Source: Acidobacteriota bacterium (lineage in GTDB: Bacteria; Acidobacteriota; UBA6911). From it: a DNA stretch of 34,759 bases. Within the stretch, counting starts at the first letter, position 1, and each line of letters begins with the position of its first letter. Under the pieces are notes generated by a model. It did no database searches. It saw only the letters and a program-made list of their open reading frames with translations, and was not told the origin of the DNA. Shown here piece by piece: positions 24,363 to 32,297 of this stretch. The DNA lies in contig JAFGTD010000007.1 in NCBI GenBank assembly GCA_016934295.1, positions 1 through 34,759 of the forward strand, in the 5' to 3' direction. The position numbers and the translations under genes are program-made.

Positions 24363-24690
24363 AATCAGGTCCCAAAATTCTGCTTTGTTTACGGTCTGAA
24401 AGAGTTGTATTTTCCCATAAGACAGCTCTTCCGACAAGAACACAGTCGATGGTCTTTGGTCAGCAATCTGCATTGGAGCGCACATTTGTGCGCCCTTTTT
24501 GTATTATTTATCATCAAAAGTTCGGTAGGGACGAACCTTGTGTTCGCCCTTTTTTCATCTCCAGAGAAATCTTGATTGTCGAGTCAAGGCGAACACAAGG
24601 TTCACCGGCGAGTGGAAGCACGAATCTCGGATTAGCTGATGAGTTGCTTCGGTGAGTAGAGGCGAAGATGGGCGAACACAAGGTTCGCCC
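24363..24690. other. gene-free region with repeats between lysC and shc
   Basis: About 330 bp holding three copies of a 25-bp repeat (listed separately) and a GCGCAC/GTGCGC hairpin (24478-24493) followed by CCTTTTTG on the plus strand. A weak lysC promoter candidate on the minus strand is TTGTCG, 17 bp, GAAAAT. I see no coding region; plus-strand open frames here are short and contain the repeats. Confidence 0.5.
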
Positions 24691-24694
24691 CTAC
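24525..24694. repeat. three copies of a GGGCGAACACAAGGTTCGCC-type intergenic repeat
   Basis: Copy 1 at 24525-24549 (begins GTAGGGACGAACCTTG). Copy 2 is inverted and partial at 24588-24606. Copy 3 is inverted at 24670-24694 and differs from copy 1 at one of 25 positions. Copies 1 and 3 therefore form a long inverted repeat across about 120 bp. Copy 3 reaches into the end of shc: the complement of its last bases gives the TAG stop. A related sequence lies at 7112-7138. Confidence 0.8.
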
Positions 24695-26694
24695 TTACTT
24701 TCGACAGACTTCAGCCAGCGCCCGAGGCACATAATCGGGAAATACAGGCGGTATAGGTGATACCGAAGATAGAAAACACGGGGAAATCCGGTGCCTGTGA
24801 ACCAGGGTTCTTCCCAGCTTCCCGTGTCCGTCTGGGTGTCGAGAAGGTAGCGGATCCCCTTGCGAACGCCGGGATCTTCGGGTCCGTACACGGCCATGAG
24901 CGCCATTGTGCCCCAGGCTGTCTGAGACGGTGTGGATGGGCCGGATCCCTTCAGTTCGGGGTTTTCGTACGTATCCGCAGATTCGCCGAAAGATCCGTCC
25001 TCCTTCTGTACATTGCGGAGCCACGCGCCTGCCTTTTGTATCCAGGGCAGGTTCATGTCAATCCCTACGGTTTTTAAACCGCAGACGACCTGCCAGGTGC
25101 CGTAAATATAATTCACACCCCATCGGCCGAACCAGCAGCCTTCGGGTTCCTGCTCGAATTCGATGAAACGAATAGCCTTTTGAACAGCGGGATGGTCCGG
25201 TTTAATCCCGAAATGTCCCAGGCATTCCAGAGTCCGCCCCGTAATATCGGGACAAGACGGATCCTGGATCGCATTGTGATCCGCAAACGGTATGTATTCC
25301 AGGATCGGACGGCTGATGGTGCGGTCGAATGCGGCCCAGCCGCCGTCTTCATTCTGCATCGCAAGGATCCAGTCAATGCCGCGTTCGGCGGACGGCCTGC
25401 CTTCAGGGCAGCCCGAGCGGAGCAGCGCCATCGTGACCATTGCAGTATCGTCTACATCGGGATAGTAGGAATTATTGAATTCAAAATACCAGCCCGAAGG
25501 TTCAACGGGCTTTTCGACGTTTTTCTTCCAGTCGCCGAAATGGCGGCATTCTTTAGAGATCAGCCAGTTGACCGCCATACGCATAGGTTCCCGATCCTGG
25601 TTAAAGCCCGCTTCGCACAATGCATATGTAGCGATACCGGTGTCCCAGATGGGGGAAAAACAGGGTTGAAGCCGGATGGTGTCCCCTTCTTCAATCATTA
25701 GCCGGTCGAGCTGTTGTACTGCCTCCTTTACCCGCGGATCTTCCATGGAGTATCCCAAACAGCGGAGAGCGATAATGATATAGACCATGGGCGGAAAAAT
25801 CGCGCCCAGTCCGTCTGAACGCTGGCTGTCCGCGCGCTTGAGAATCCATTGTTCTATTCGCTGCAGTGCATTGCGGCGCAGCGGCTTCAGGTTGGTCTTT
25901 TCAAGAATCTTCAGACCCTTGTCGATAGCCAGGAACAGGTTTTTCCAGCTCAGGAGCTGCTTGGAGAACTCGCAGAAAGGCCGATGCAGGTAGTCGTGAT
26001 TGGAGTACAGCTCCATAATGCCCTGCGGTTCGGGCAACTGGCGAATCGGCCGGTAACTGGAAACAACCGCCAGCGGCATGATCATAGTGCGGGACCAGGC
26101 GGAAACCTTGTCGAGATGAAAATAGAACCATTTGGGCAAAAGAACGACTTCCGGCGGTATGACGGGAATCGAGTCATAATGCATCTGACCCAATGCCGCC
26201 AGGTAGAATTTGGAGTATGTATTGCAGCGTTCCGCTCCTCCCAGCTCCAGGACAAGGGATCGGGCTTTCTTCATATGAGGGGCGTCGAGACTGTCTCCCA
26301 TCAATTTCAGGGCGAAATAGGCCTTTACGGTCGCACTCAAATCCGGCGCTCCCCCCGGGTACTGAGTCCAGGCTCCGTCGGATTTCCTCTGTTGCTTGCG
26401 CAGAAATGCGGCGATCTTTGGAAGCCGGGGATCGTTTTCCTGTTCAATGATGAATTTCAGCAGGATATATTCGCTTTGTAATATCGAATCCCCTTCAAGT
26501 TCTCCGCACCAGAATCCGGTCTTATTCTGCAGGCGTACCAGACAGCCGGTCGCCCGGGAAAGGGTTGTTCGGGTGCCCTCTTTCAGGGCTGTGCCGGATG
26601 TGTCCAGAATAGCCTGAAGGCTCCGGGAGGCAGAATCCCCGTGGGAGGCTGTCATCGTTTTGGAAGCTTTCGATAGATCATTGCTTGAACGCAT
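24691..26694 (-). CDS. shc: squalene-hopene cyclase
   Basis: A 667-residue triterpene cyclase with AGGA upstream of ATG 26694. It converts squalene to hopene or hopanol, membrane-bound on the cytoplasmic side. The protonating DxDD motif is Asp413, Asp415, Asp416 in YPDVDDTAMV. Several QW-type repeats are visible: GGWAAFDRTI, GCWFGRWGVNYIYGTWQV, EDGSFGESADTY and TGSWEEPWFTGTGFPRVFYLRYHLYR. Length and motif order match Shc, not oxidosqualene cyclase or a curcumene cyclase. It is the last gene of the hopanoid operon, 42 bp after the hpnD-like gene. Its stop codon lies in an intergenic repeat. Confidence 0.95.
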   Translation of the reverse strand: MRSSNDLSKASKTMTASHGDSASRSLQAILDTSGTALKEGTRTTLSRATGCLVRLQNKTGFWCGELEGDSILQSEYILLKFIIEQENDPRLPKIAAFLRKQQRKSDGAWTQYPGGAPDLSATVKAYFALKLMGDSLDAPHMKKARSLVLELGGAERCNTYSKFYLAALGQMHYDSIPVIPPEVVLLPKWFYFHLDKVSAWSRTMIMPLAVVSSYRPIRQLPEPQGIMELYSNHDYLHRPFCEFSKQLLSWKNLFLAIDKGLKILEKTNLKPLRRNALQRIEQWILKRADSQRSDGLGAIFPPMVYIIIALRCLGYSMEDPRVKEAVQQLDRLMIEEGDTIRLQPCFSPIWDTGIATYALCEAGFNQDREPMRMAVNWLISKECRHFGDWKKNVEKPVEPSGWYFEFNNSYYPDVDDTAMVTMALLRSGCPEGRPSAERGIDWILAMQNEDGGWAAFDRTISRPILEYIPFADHNAIQDPSCPDITGRTLECLGHFGIKPDHPAVQKAIRFIEFEQEPEGCWFGRWGVNYIYGTWQVVCGLKTVGIDMNLPWIQKAGAWLRNVQKEDGSFGESADTYENPELKGSGPSTPSQTAWGTMALMAVYGPEDPGVRKGIRYLLDTQTDTGSWEEPWFTGTGFPRVFYLRYHLYRLYFPIMCLGRWLKSVESK

Positions 26695-26736
26695 ATTTCA
26701 ATTCCTAATCGGTTCTAATGCGGAAATTATATTGAA

Positions 26737-27606
26737 TCATATTCCCGAGCCTGTAAAGCGCATCCTTAAAGCCCGCAGGGCAATCGATGTTTTTTCCATA
26801 CCGGTCAGACGTATGCGGTTTTGAAATACGTCGAAACGATGCCGGATGATCCTGTCCAGCAGCCGCTCGTAGATTTCCATCATTGCCCAGAGTGCAGGTT
26901 TGCTCTGTTTCTCAACCAGCGGCAGGAGATTGCGTGCCTGCGTATAATATTTTTTGGCTCGGTCCGCCTCGAAGCGCATCAGGCTTCTGAACCTTTCATC
27001 GACGACTCCGTTTCGGAGCTCATCGGGGGTGTAATCGTACTTTTTAAGATCCTCTGCCGGCAGGTATATGCGCCCCATGGCGGCATCCTCTTGTACGTCT
27101 CTCAGGATATTCGTAAGCTGGAAGGCAATGCCGCACTGCTCGGCGTATTCCTTTGCGTGCTCATCCTTAAAACCGAAAATCTGCAGGCAGACGAATCCTA
27201 CGGCGGAAGCGACATGGAAACAGTACCTGTACAGGTCGTCGAATGTTTTATATTGAAGGGTGTCCAGATCCATCTCGGCGCCGTCGATAATCCAGTGAAA
27301 ATACTGCGCGGGTATGGAATATTGCCGTACGGATTCCCGGAATGCCGGCAGGATGGAATTTTCGCAGGGCCCGTCGGAATAGGCTTCGTTCAGCCTGCTG
27401 CGCCAGTCCTCCAACATCCGGCGCTTGGTTTCCGTGCTTTCTTCACCGTCGGAGATATCGTCGCAGTATCGCATGAAAGCATAGACTGCACAGAATGCGC
27501 GTCTTTTATCCGGGGGAAGCACTACGAACGAATAGTAGAAATTTCTAGCCTGTTTGCGCGCTATCGCTTTAGCGGATCTGTAGGAAGCCGACAGCTCCGG
27601 TTCCAT
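26737..27606 (-). CDS. hpnD: squalene/phytoene synthase family protein, HpnD-like
   Basis: A 289-residue trans-isoprenyl diphosphate synthase of the head-to-head type, with GGAGAGGCAT before ATG 27606. Both Asp-rich motifs are intact: RYCDDISDG (Asp49, Asp50, Asp53) and ILRDVQEDAAMGRIYLP (about 169-173), as is SFVVLPPDKRRAFCAVYAF near the start. In the HpnCDE route HpnD makes presqualene diphosphate from two farnesyl diphosphates. No hpnC or hpnE is in the window, so this could also be a one-step squalene synthase; context beside shc supports squalene supply either way. It lies between the second dehydrogenase gene and shc. Confidence 0.88.
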   Translation of the reverse strand: MEPELSASYRSAKAIARKQARNFYYSFVVLPPDKRRAFCAVYAFMRYCDDISDGEESTETKRRMLEDWRSRLNEAYSDGPCENSILPAFRESVRQYSIPAQYFHWIIDGAEMDLDTLQYKTFDDLYRYCFHVASAVGFVCLQIFGFKDEHAKEYAEQCGIAFQLTNILRDVQEDAAMGRIYLPAEDLKKYDYTPDELRNGVVDERFRSLMRFEADRAKKYYTQARNLLPLVEKQSKPALWAMMEIYERLLDRIIRHRFDVFQNRIRLTGMEKTSIALRALRMRFTGSGI

Positions 27607-27636
27607 ATGCCTCTCCGAAACTTTGAATAATGCAGG

Positions 27637-28698
27637 TTAAGGGATAATCGCTATTTTAATATCCCCGTTTCGGTTCAGCAACCTTTCCAGGACGCTGCCG
27701 ATGGCCGTTAGGTTTTCTTCGCCCGTGATCAGTTTCTGGGCTTTTATTTTGCCCCGGTGAATAGCATCGAGAGCCTCACGGATATGTCTCGGCGTATGGT
27801 GGAAGTTTGCCTTAATGGTAATTTCAGAATAGTGAATGAGGGTGCTGTCCAGTGGAATGTGCGTTCCTGACGGGCATCCTCCGAATAGATTGATGGTTCC
27901 GCCACGGCGCACCATGCCCATGGCCTTCTGCCATGTCTCCTTTGATCCGACGGCTTCAATGATAACATCGGCGCCGCGTTGCCCGCTCGTCAGCTTGCGC
28001 ACCTGTTCCACAACGTTGGACCGTGTGGCGTCCACGACGTGATCCGCCCCCATGACACTGGCCATCGTAAGTTGGGAACTGCGATTCCCCATGGCGATGA
28101 CTCTCGCTCCCATGGCTTTGAGCGCCTGGACAAACATCAGGCCGATCGGACCTATCCCGATAACTCCGACGGTATCTCCTTCCTCAATCCCTGTCTTTTC
28201 GACGGCCCGGAGGACACAGGCCAGAGGCTCCACTAAAGCGGCTTCGTGAAAATTGACGCTGTCGGGGAGGATGAGCAGATTCTGGCGCACGATACTTTCA
28301 GGGATCTTAATGAATTCAGCGTAGGCTCCGTTTATAAACTGCAGGTTTTCACACAGGTTTGAAAGGTGTCGTTCACAGAAGAAGCATTCATTACAGGGGC
28401 CTGAGTTGGCCGAGACAACCCTCATCCCGGGCGTGAAACTATCCACTCCTTCTCCGACTTCCTCGACAACACCTGCGAGTTCGTGACCGAATACGGAAGG
28501 GGGAACAATCATGCGTGCATGAAAACCCTGACGGTATACTTTCAGGTCGGTTCCACATGTAAGGGCCGCTTTGATCCGTACAAGAACCTCGCCTGGTTCT
28601 ACACGCGGGATGGGAATCTGTTCTATACGCACGTCACGCTTGCCGTATAGAACAGCTGCGGTCATCTTCTCTCTGGATACCTTCATTAATTCTCTCAT
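27637..28698 (-). CDS. zinc-type medium-chain dehydrogenase in the hopanoid operon (second)
   Basis: About 353 residues from ATG 28698, which overlaps the stop of the preceding gene (ATGA). In-frame ATGs at 28686 and 28665 are alternatives, and the last gives the family start MTAAVLYGKRDVRIE. The GroES-like domain holds the catalytic zinc ligands (TCGTDLK and FGHELAG). The structural zinc set CNECFFCERHLSNLC is complete. The Rossmann domain shows VIGIGPIGLMF. It belongs to the threonine/sorbitol dehydrogenase-like part of the MDR superfamily and probably oxidises or reduces a hydroxyl/carbonyl with NAD(P). Its place between hpnA and hpnD suggests action on a hopanoid or isoprenoid, which is inference. 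Confidence 0.85.
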   Translation of the reverse strand: MRELMKVSREKMTAAVLYGKRDVRIEQIPIPRVEPGEVLVRIKAALTCGTDLKVYRQGFHARMIVPPSVFGHELAGVVEEVGEGVDSFTPGMRVVSANSGPCNECFFCERHLSNLCENLQFINGAYAEFIKIPESIVRQNLLILPDSVNFHEAALVEPLACVLRAVEKTGIEEGDTVGVIGIGPIGLMFVQALKAMGARVIAMGNRSSQLTMASVMGADHVVDATRSNVVEQVRKLTSGQRGADVIIEAVGSKETWQKAMGMVRRGGTINLFGGCPSGTHIPLDSTLIHYSEITIKANFHHTPRHIREALDAIHRGKIKAQKLITGEENLTAIGSVLERLLNRNGDIKIAIIP

Positions 28699-29801
28699 GG
28701 CTGTATTACGACCTTTAGCGAATGCTCCGAAGGATGCAACGCCAGGTGAATCCCTTCTGGGAGCAGTTCCAGTGCAAACCTGTGGCTTATGAGTTTGGAC
28801 ACATTTACCTTCCTTGAAAAGATTAAATGTGCGGCTCTCTCCTGAAGCTCTATGGAGGCACTATAGCTGCCGATGAGCTTTTTTTCTTCTACACAGATCC
28901 GGGATGCATCCACCGGGATCATTTCTCCCGGAACGGTCTGTGCAAAAAGCAATACGCGGCCACCTCTTCGGGTGATCCTTTGCGCATCCTCGATTGCGCG
29001 GGGATTCGCTGCAGCTACAATAGCCAAATCCGCACCTCGTCCGTCCGTCAGCTTCGCAATTGCCGAATCTACGTCATCCCTGTCCGGATTGAGGGCATCC
29101 GCAGCGCCCAGTTCACGCGCAATGTTCAGCCTGTTCTCAATGAAATCCAGGCCGACGACCCGGGCTCCTTCACACAGCGCGGATTGCATCATGAGCAGTC
29201 CGACGGGGCCCTGGCCGTAAATCACTACAACCTCATCTTTCTCAAGTGAGGCGGTTTCCAGCGCTTTGAGGCATGTATTCAAGGGTTCCAGGAAACTGGC
29301 TTCCTCAAAGCTTACGTCATTCGGAATTTTAACAGTCCCTTCCGCTACAATCCAATCCATTACCCGCACGTATTCGGCGAATCCCCCTCCTGCCGGCTCA
29401 AATCCTGCTGTCGTACCCGTGCGCCTGTAGGTTTCGCATTGCGAAAATAGGTTTTTCCTGCAGTAGTAACAATCTCTGCAGGGAACATGGTGATGGATCG
29501 TCACCCTGTCGCCGACCTGGAATCCGCGGACGCCGGATCCCTTTTTTACGACAGTACCGGCTATTTCGTGCCCGAATATTCTCGGGGGAGGAACGAGACC
29601 GAGTTCGATCTTTTTAAGATCCGTGCCGCAGATTCCGCATGTATTCACCCGCAACAGGATTTCCCGTTCCGAGATCGTCGGAACAGGGACGGTTTCCAGA
29701 GAAATCTGCGACGGACCGCGGTAAACGGCCGCCCTCATTTCCGTGCTTATCGCCGGCACCTGCATGTCTCTGTCTATAGAAGAAGCTTGCTGCATTTCCA
29801 T
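28695..29801 (-). CDS. zinc-type medium-chain dehydrogenase in the hopanoid operon (first)
   Basis: Up to 368 residues from ATG 29801. No good ribosome binding site precedes it, and ATGs at 29765 and 29738 are alternatives, the last giving the family start MRAAVYRGPSQISLE. Catalytic zinc ligands lie in TCGICGTDLK and FGHEIAG. The structural zinc motif CRDCYYCRKNLFSQC is complete, and the nucleotide fold reads IYGQGPVGLLMM. The protein is clearly homologous to its downstream neighbour but well diverged, so the two probably act on different substrates or directions. The genes overlap by four bases and are translationally coupled. It starts 20 bp after hpnA. Confidence 0.85.
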   Translation of the reverse strand: MEMQQASSIDRDMQVPAISTEMRAAVYRGPSQISLETVPVPTISEREILLRVNTCGICGTDLKKIELGLVPPPRIFGHEIAGTVVKKGSGVRGFQVGDRVTIHHHVPCRDCYYCRKNLFSQCETYRRTGTTAGFEPAGGGFAEYVRVMDWIVAEGTVKIPNDVSFEEASFLEPLNTCLKALETASLEKDEVVVIYGQGPVGLLMMQSALCEGARVVGLDFIENRLNIARELGAADALNPDRDDVDSAIAKLTDGRGADLAIVAAANPRAIEDAQRITRRGGRVLLFAQTVPGEMIPVDASRICVEEKKLIGSYSASIELQERAAHLIFSRKVNVSKLISHRFALELLPEGIHLALHPSEHSLKVVIQP

Positions 29802-29821
29802 TATGTTTCAGTCGCGCTTAA

Positions 29822-30862
29822 TCAGACTGTGTTTTCCCGCAAATTCGAAATCCGATCTTGAGCCGAGTCCGGTTGCCATTCATAACGAAAATAATCCACG
29901 GCTTCTTGTAATGCCTTTTCAGCGGGCTGTGGACTGTAGCCTAATTCTTTTCTGGCCTTTTCGCTGCTGATGTACATTTTGTATCTCGCCATCCGGACTC
30001 CTTCCAGCGGGATAAGAGGTTCTCTTCGAAGAACGGTTCCCATAAAGAAATTGTCGAGGTACCCGGCTGTTAAAGCAAGAATCCACGGGATTCGGAAACG
30101 GGGCATGTGTTTCCCGCAGATTCGTGCAAGGGCTTCCAGAATTTCTTCCAGGCTCCAGTTTTCTCCGCCCAGAATATACCTATCTCCGATTCCCCCTTTT
30201 TCTTCAGCCAGCAGATGGCCTTTAGCCACATCTTCAACGCCAACCAGGTTGAGTCCCGTATCCACGTAAGCGGGCATTCGATTCTTAATAAACTCCAGAA
30301 TAATTCTCCCGGTCGGCGTCGGCTTAATGTCTCCGGGACCGACAGGGGTCGTCGGATTGACGATCACGACCGGAAGTCCCGAAGCTGCGAACTCGTGCGT
30401 GACCTGTTCGGCCATAAACTTGGATCGTTTATAGTGCCCGATCATGTCATCCAGCTTCACAGGTGTCGATTCGTCGGCCGGAAGACCGTCTTTGCGCATT
30501 CCGATCGTTCCGACGGTGCTTGTGTACACCACCTTTTCCACACCGGCTTCGCAGCAGGCCGAAAGCAGGTTGCGCGTTCCCCCGACATTGTTGTCGTAAA
30601 TGTCCTGCGGATATTTTGCCCAGAGACGATAATCGGCCGCGACATGGTAGACCCGGCGGCATCCCTGTACGCATCGCAGGAGTGAAATCGGATCTTTAAG
30701 GTCGCCGATGGCGATTTCACAGCCGAACGCTTCAACATTCGATTTTCGGCTGGAATTGCGCGCAAAAATTCTTACGCGGTCGCCTCTACGGAGAAGCTGA
30801 CGTACCACATGGCTGCCTACAAAGCCTGTAGCGCCTGTCACAAGTGTGAGTTCTTCGGCCAT
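29822..30862 (-). CDS. hpnA: hopanoid-associated sugar epimerase HpnA
   Basis: A 346-residue extended short-chain dehydrogenase. The NAD-binding motif is TGATGFVGSHV (residues 9-19), followed by AADYRLWAKYP typical of HpnA, then STVGTIG and the catalytic YKRSK (about 143-147). NPTTPVGPGDIKPTPTGRII also matches the HpnA group. HpnA genes sit in hopanoid clusters and are thought to act on the sugar-derived side chain, though the reaction is not well established. Ribosome binding site is weak. It lies 141 bp after ispH on the same strand. Confidence 0.9.
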   Translation of the reverse strand: MAEELTLVTGATGFVGSHVVRQLLRRGDRVRIFARNSSRKSNVEAFGCEIAIGDLKDPISLLRCVQGCRRVYHVAADYRLWAKYPQDIYDNNVGGTRNLLSACCEAGVEKVVYTSTVGTIGMRKDGLPADESTPVKLDDMIGHYKRSKFMAEQVTHEFAASGLPVVIVNPTTPVGPGDIKPTPTGRIILEFIKNRMPAYVDTGLNLVGVEDVAKGHLLAEEKGGIGDRYILGGENWSLEEILEALARICGKHMPRFRIPWILALTAGYLDNFFMGTVLRREPLIPLEGVRMARYKMYISSEKARKELGYSPQPAEKALQEAVDYFRYEWQPDSAQDRISNLRENTV

Positions 30863-31003
30863 AATCTGACGAATCCGCTAATTAGTATTATTCGGCATTA
30901 ACACGCCGACAACCTGTATAACTAAAATCATTGGCTTCAGTTAAATGACGAACACTCAACTATATCCTAAGTTACAGGTAAATCCAACATTAACAGGATA
31001 ATT

Positions 31004-31969
31004 TCAATGCAATTTTCTCTTTGAAATCGCAGTGGCGGATGCCAGCTCGGGAGGGAGAGAAAACCCAACATGTTCAACGATTTCGCCTGCGGTTTCGACA
31101 TCAGGATAACCCAGATCGTTTAAATAACGTACCACCCTTGTAACCAGGTCTTCAGGCGCGGAAGCGCCGGCGGTGAGACCTACAACGCTGGCGCCCGACA
31201 GCCAGGTTGACCGGATGTCCTCAATATCGTCAATCAGATATGCGGGGATGCCGGCGCCATGGGCAACTTCCACCAACCGGCAGGAATTGGAACTGTTGGC
31301 CGAACCGACGACCAGGATCAAATCGGCCTTCCGGGCGACTTCAAGAACGGCGGTCTGCCGATTCTGCGTTGCGTAACAAATGTCTTCCGAAGCCGGAGCC
31401 TGGATGTGGGGGAATTTATTGCGCAGTTTGTCAACAATATGCTGGGTGTCGTTCAGGCTCAGGGTGGTCTGCGTAAGATAGACGATCCTGTCGGAATCCG
31501 CCACATGCAATCCGTCGATGTCGTCCTCATGTTCAAGAACAGTGATGGCTTCCGGCGCTTCTCCGAGGGTGCCGATTACTTCATCATGATCGGGATGCCC
31601 GATCAGGATGATCGAGTAGCCCAACCGCGCATATTTTATGGCTTCTCGATGCACCTTCGTCACGAGGGGACATGTGGCGTCGATAACCTGTAAGTTTCGG
31701 TTCTTCGAAGCTTCGATGATTTTTGGAGACACTCCGTGGGCGCTGAAAATGACCCTGTTGCCGTGCGGCACTTCGTCGAGTTCGTTGACGAAAATAATCC
31801 CTTTCCGGTGCAGTTCGTTGACGACAAATTTGTTATGCACGATCTCCCGCCGCACGAAGATCGGTTGCCCGTAGACTTCCAGGGCGAGATTCACAATGTC
31901 GATTGCACGGACCACACCCGCGCAGAATCCCCTGGGAGAGGCCAGGACCACCTTTTTGTTGTTTTTCAA
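31004..31969 (-). CDS. ispH: 4-hydroxy-3-methylbut-2-enyl diphosphate reductase
   Basis: A 321-residue [4Fe-4S] enzyme of the methylerythritol phosphate pathway, making IPP and DMAPP. I place the start at TTG 31969, with GGAGAAC upstream at good spacing, giving LKNNKKVVLASPRGFCAGV; another TTG at 32032 would add 21 residues. The three cluster cysteines are in GFCAGV (residue 16), DATCPLV and DICYATQNRQ. IFSAHGVSP and QTTLSLNDT are also present. The substrate-binding S-S-N motif is there as SSNSCRL, with Cys in place of the more usual Asn after Ser. It heads the hopanoid gene series and supplies its precursors. Confidence 0.92.
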   Translation of the reverse strand: MKNNKKVVLASPRGFCAGVVRAIDIVNLALEVYGQPIFVRREIVHNKFVVNELHRKGIIFVNELDEVPHGNRVIFSAHGVSPKIIEASKNRNLQVIDATCPLVTKVHREAIKYARLGYSIILIGHPDHDEVIGTLGEAPEAITVLEHEDDIDGLHVADSDRIVYLTQTTLSLNDTQHIVDKLRNKFPHIQAPASEDICYATQNRQTAVLEVARKADLILVVGSANSSNSCRLVEVAHGAGIPAYLIDDIEDIRSTWLSGASVVGLTAGASAPEDLVTRVVRYLNDLGYPDVETAGEIVEHVGFSLPPELASATAISKRKLH

Positions 31970-32098
31970 AAAACGTTCTCCGTTCAGGGTCAGCGGGAAA
32001 CCGGGTAAGCTTTCCTTATCAGTGTAGACCAAATTTAAAGCATATCGATTCAGCCGGTCCCGGATCTACGGTTGCAACCCTTCTTTAATACAGTGGAA

Positions 32099-32107
32099 AT
32101 TATACCA
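32099..32107 (-). promoter_or_regulatory. extended -10 promoter for ispH
   Basis: TGGTATAAT on the minus strand is a perfect TATAAT with an upstream TG, the extended -10 form. No good -35 is found 16-18 bp upstream, which extended -10 promoters tolerate. It lies about 130 bp before the chosen ispH start. Confidence 0.5.
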
Positions 32108-32172
32108 TTTTGGGGGAGTGAAATGCTTTTATCGATAGCATCCTTAAAATAATACGGTCCGCAATCTGTCCG

Positions 32173-32201
32173 TTGACGGGAATAATGCCGTCTGCTAGTA
32201 T
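32173..32201 (+). promoter_or_regulatory. sigma-70-type promoter of tRNA-Glu
   Basis: TTGACG (32173-32178), a 17-bp spacer, then TAGTAT (32196-32201). The tRNA starts 13 bp after the -10, which is ideal spacing for a short-leader tRNA transcript. Confidence 0.8.
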
Positions 32202-32214
32202 CCTCACAAATTGT

Positions 32215-32289
32215 GGCGCTATCGTCTAGGGGTCAGGACGGGTGGTTCTCAGCCATCAAACCGGGGTTCGATTCCCCGTAGCGCTACCA
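32215..32289 (+). tRNA. tRNA-Glu (anticodon CTC), CCA encoded
   Basis: Acceptor GGCGCTA pairs with TAGCGCT (one G-T at the first pair). The D arm contains CGTCTAGGGGTCAGGAC, the usual tRNA-Glu form. The anticodon stem GGTGG/CCATC closes the loop TTCTCAG, giving anticodon CTC. The T arm is CGGGG-TTCGATT-CCCCG, discriminator A, then CCA at 32287-32289. It is the likely integration site of the element to its right. Confidence 0.95.
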
Positions 32290-32297
32290 CCTCCAAC

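Noticed and set aside
24363-24690. lysine riboswitch before lysC
   Set aside because: I looked for the conserved lysine-riboswitch core on the minus strand; the leader holds dispersed repeats instead.
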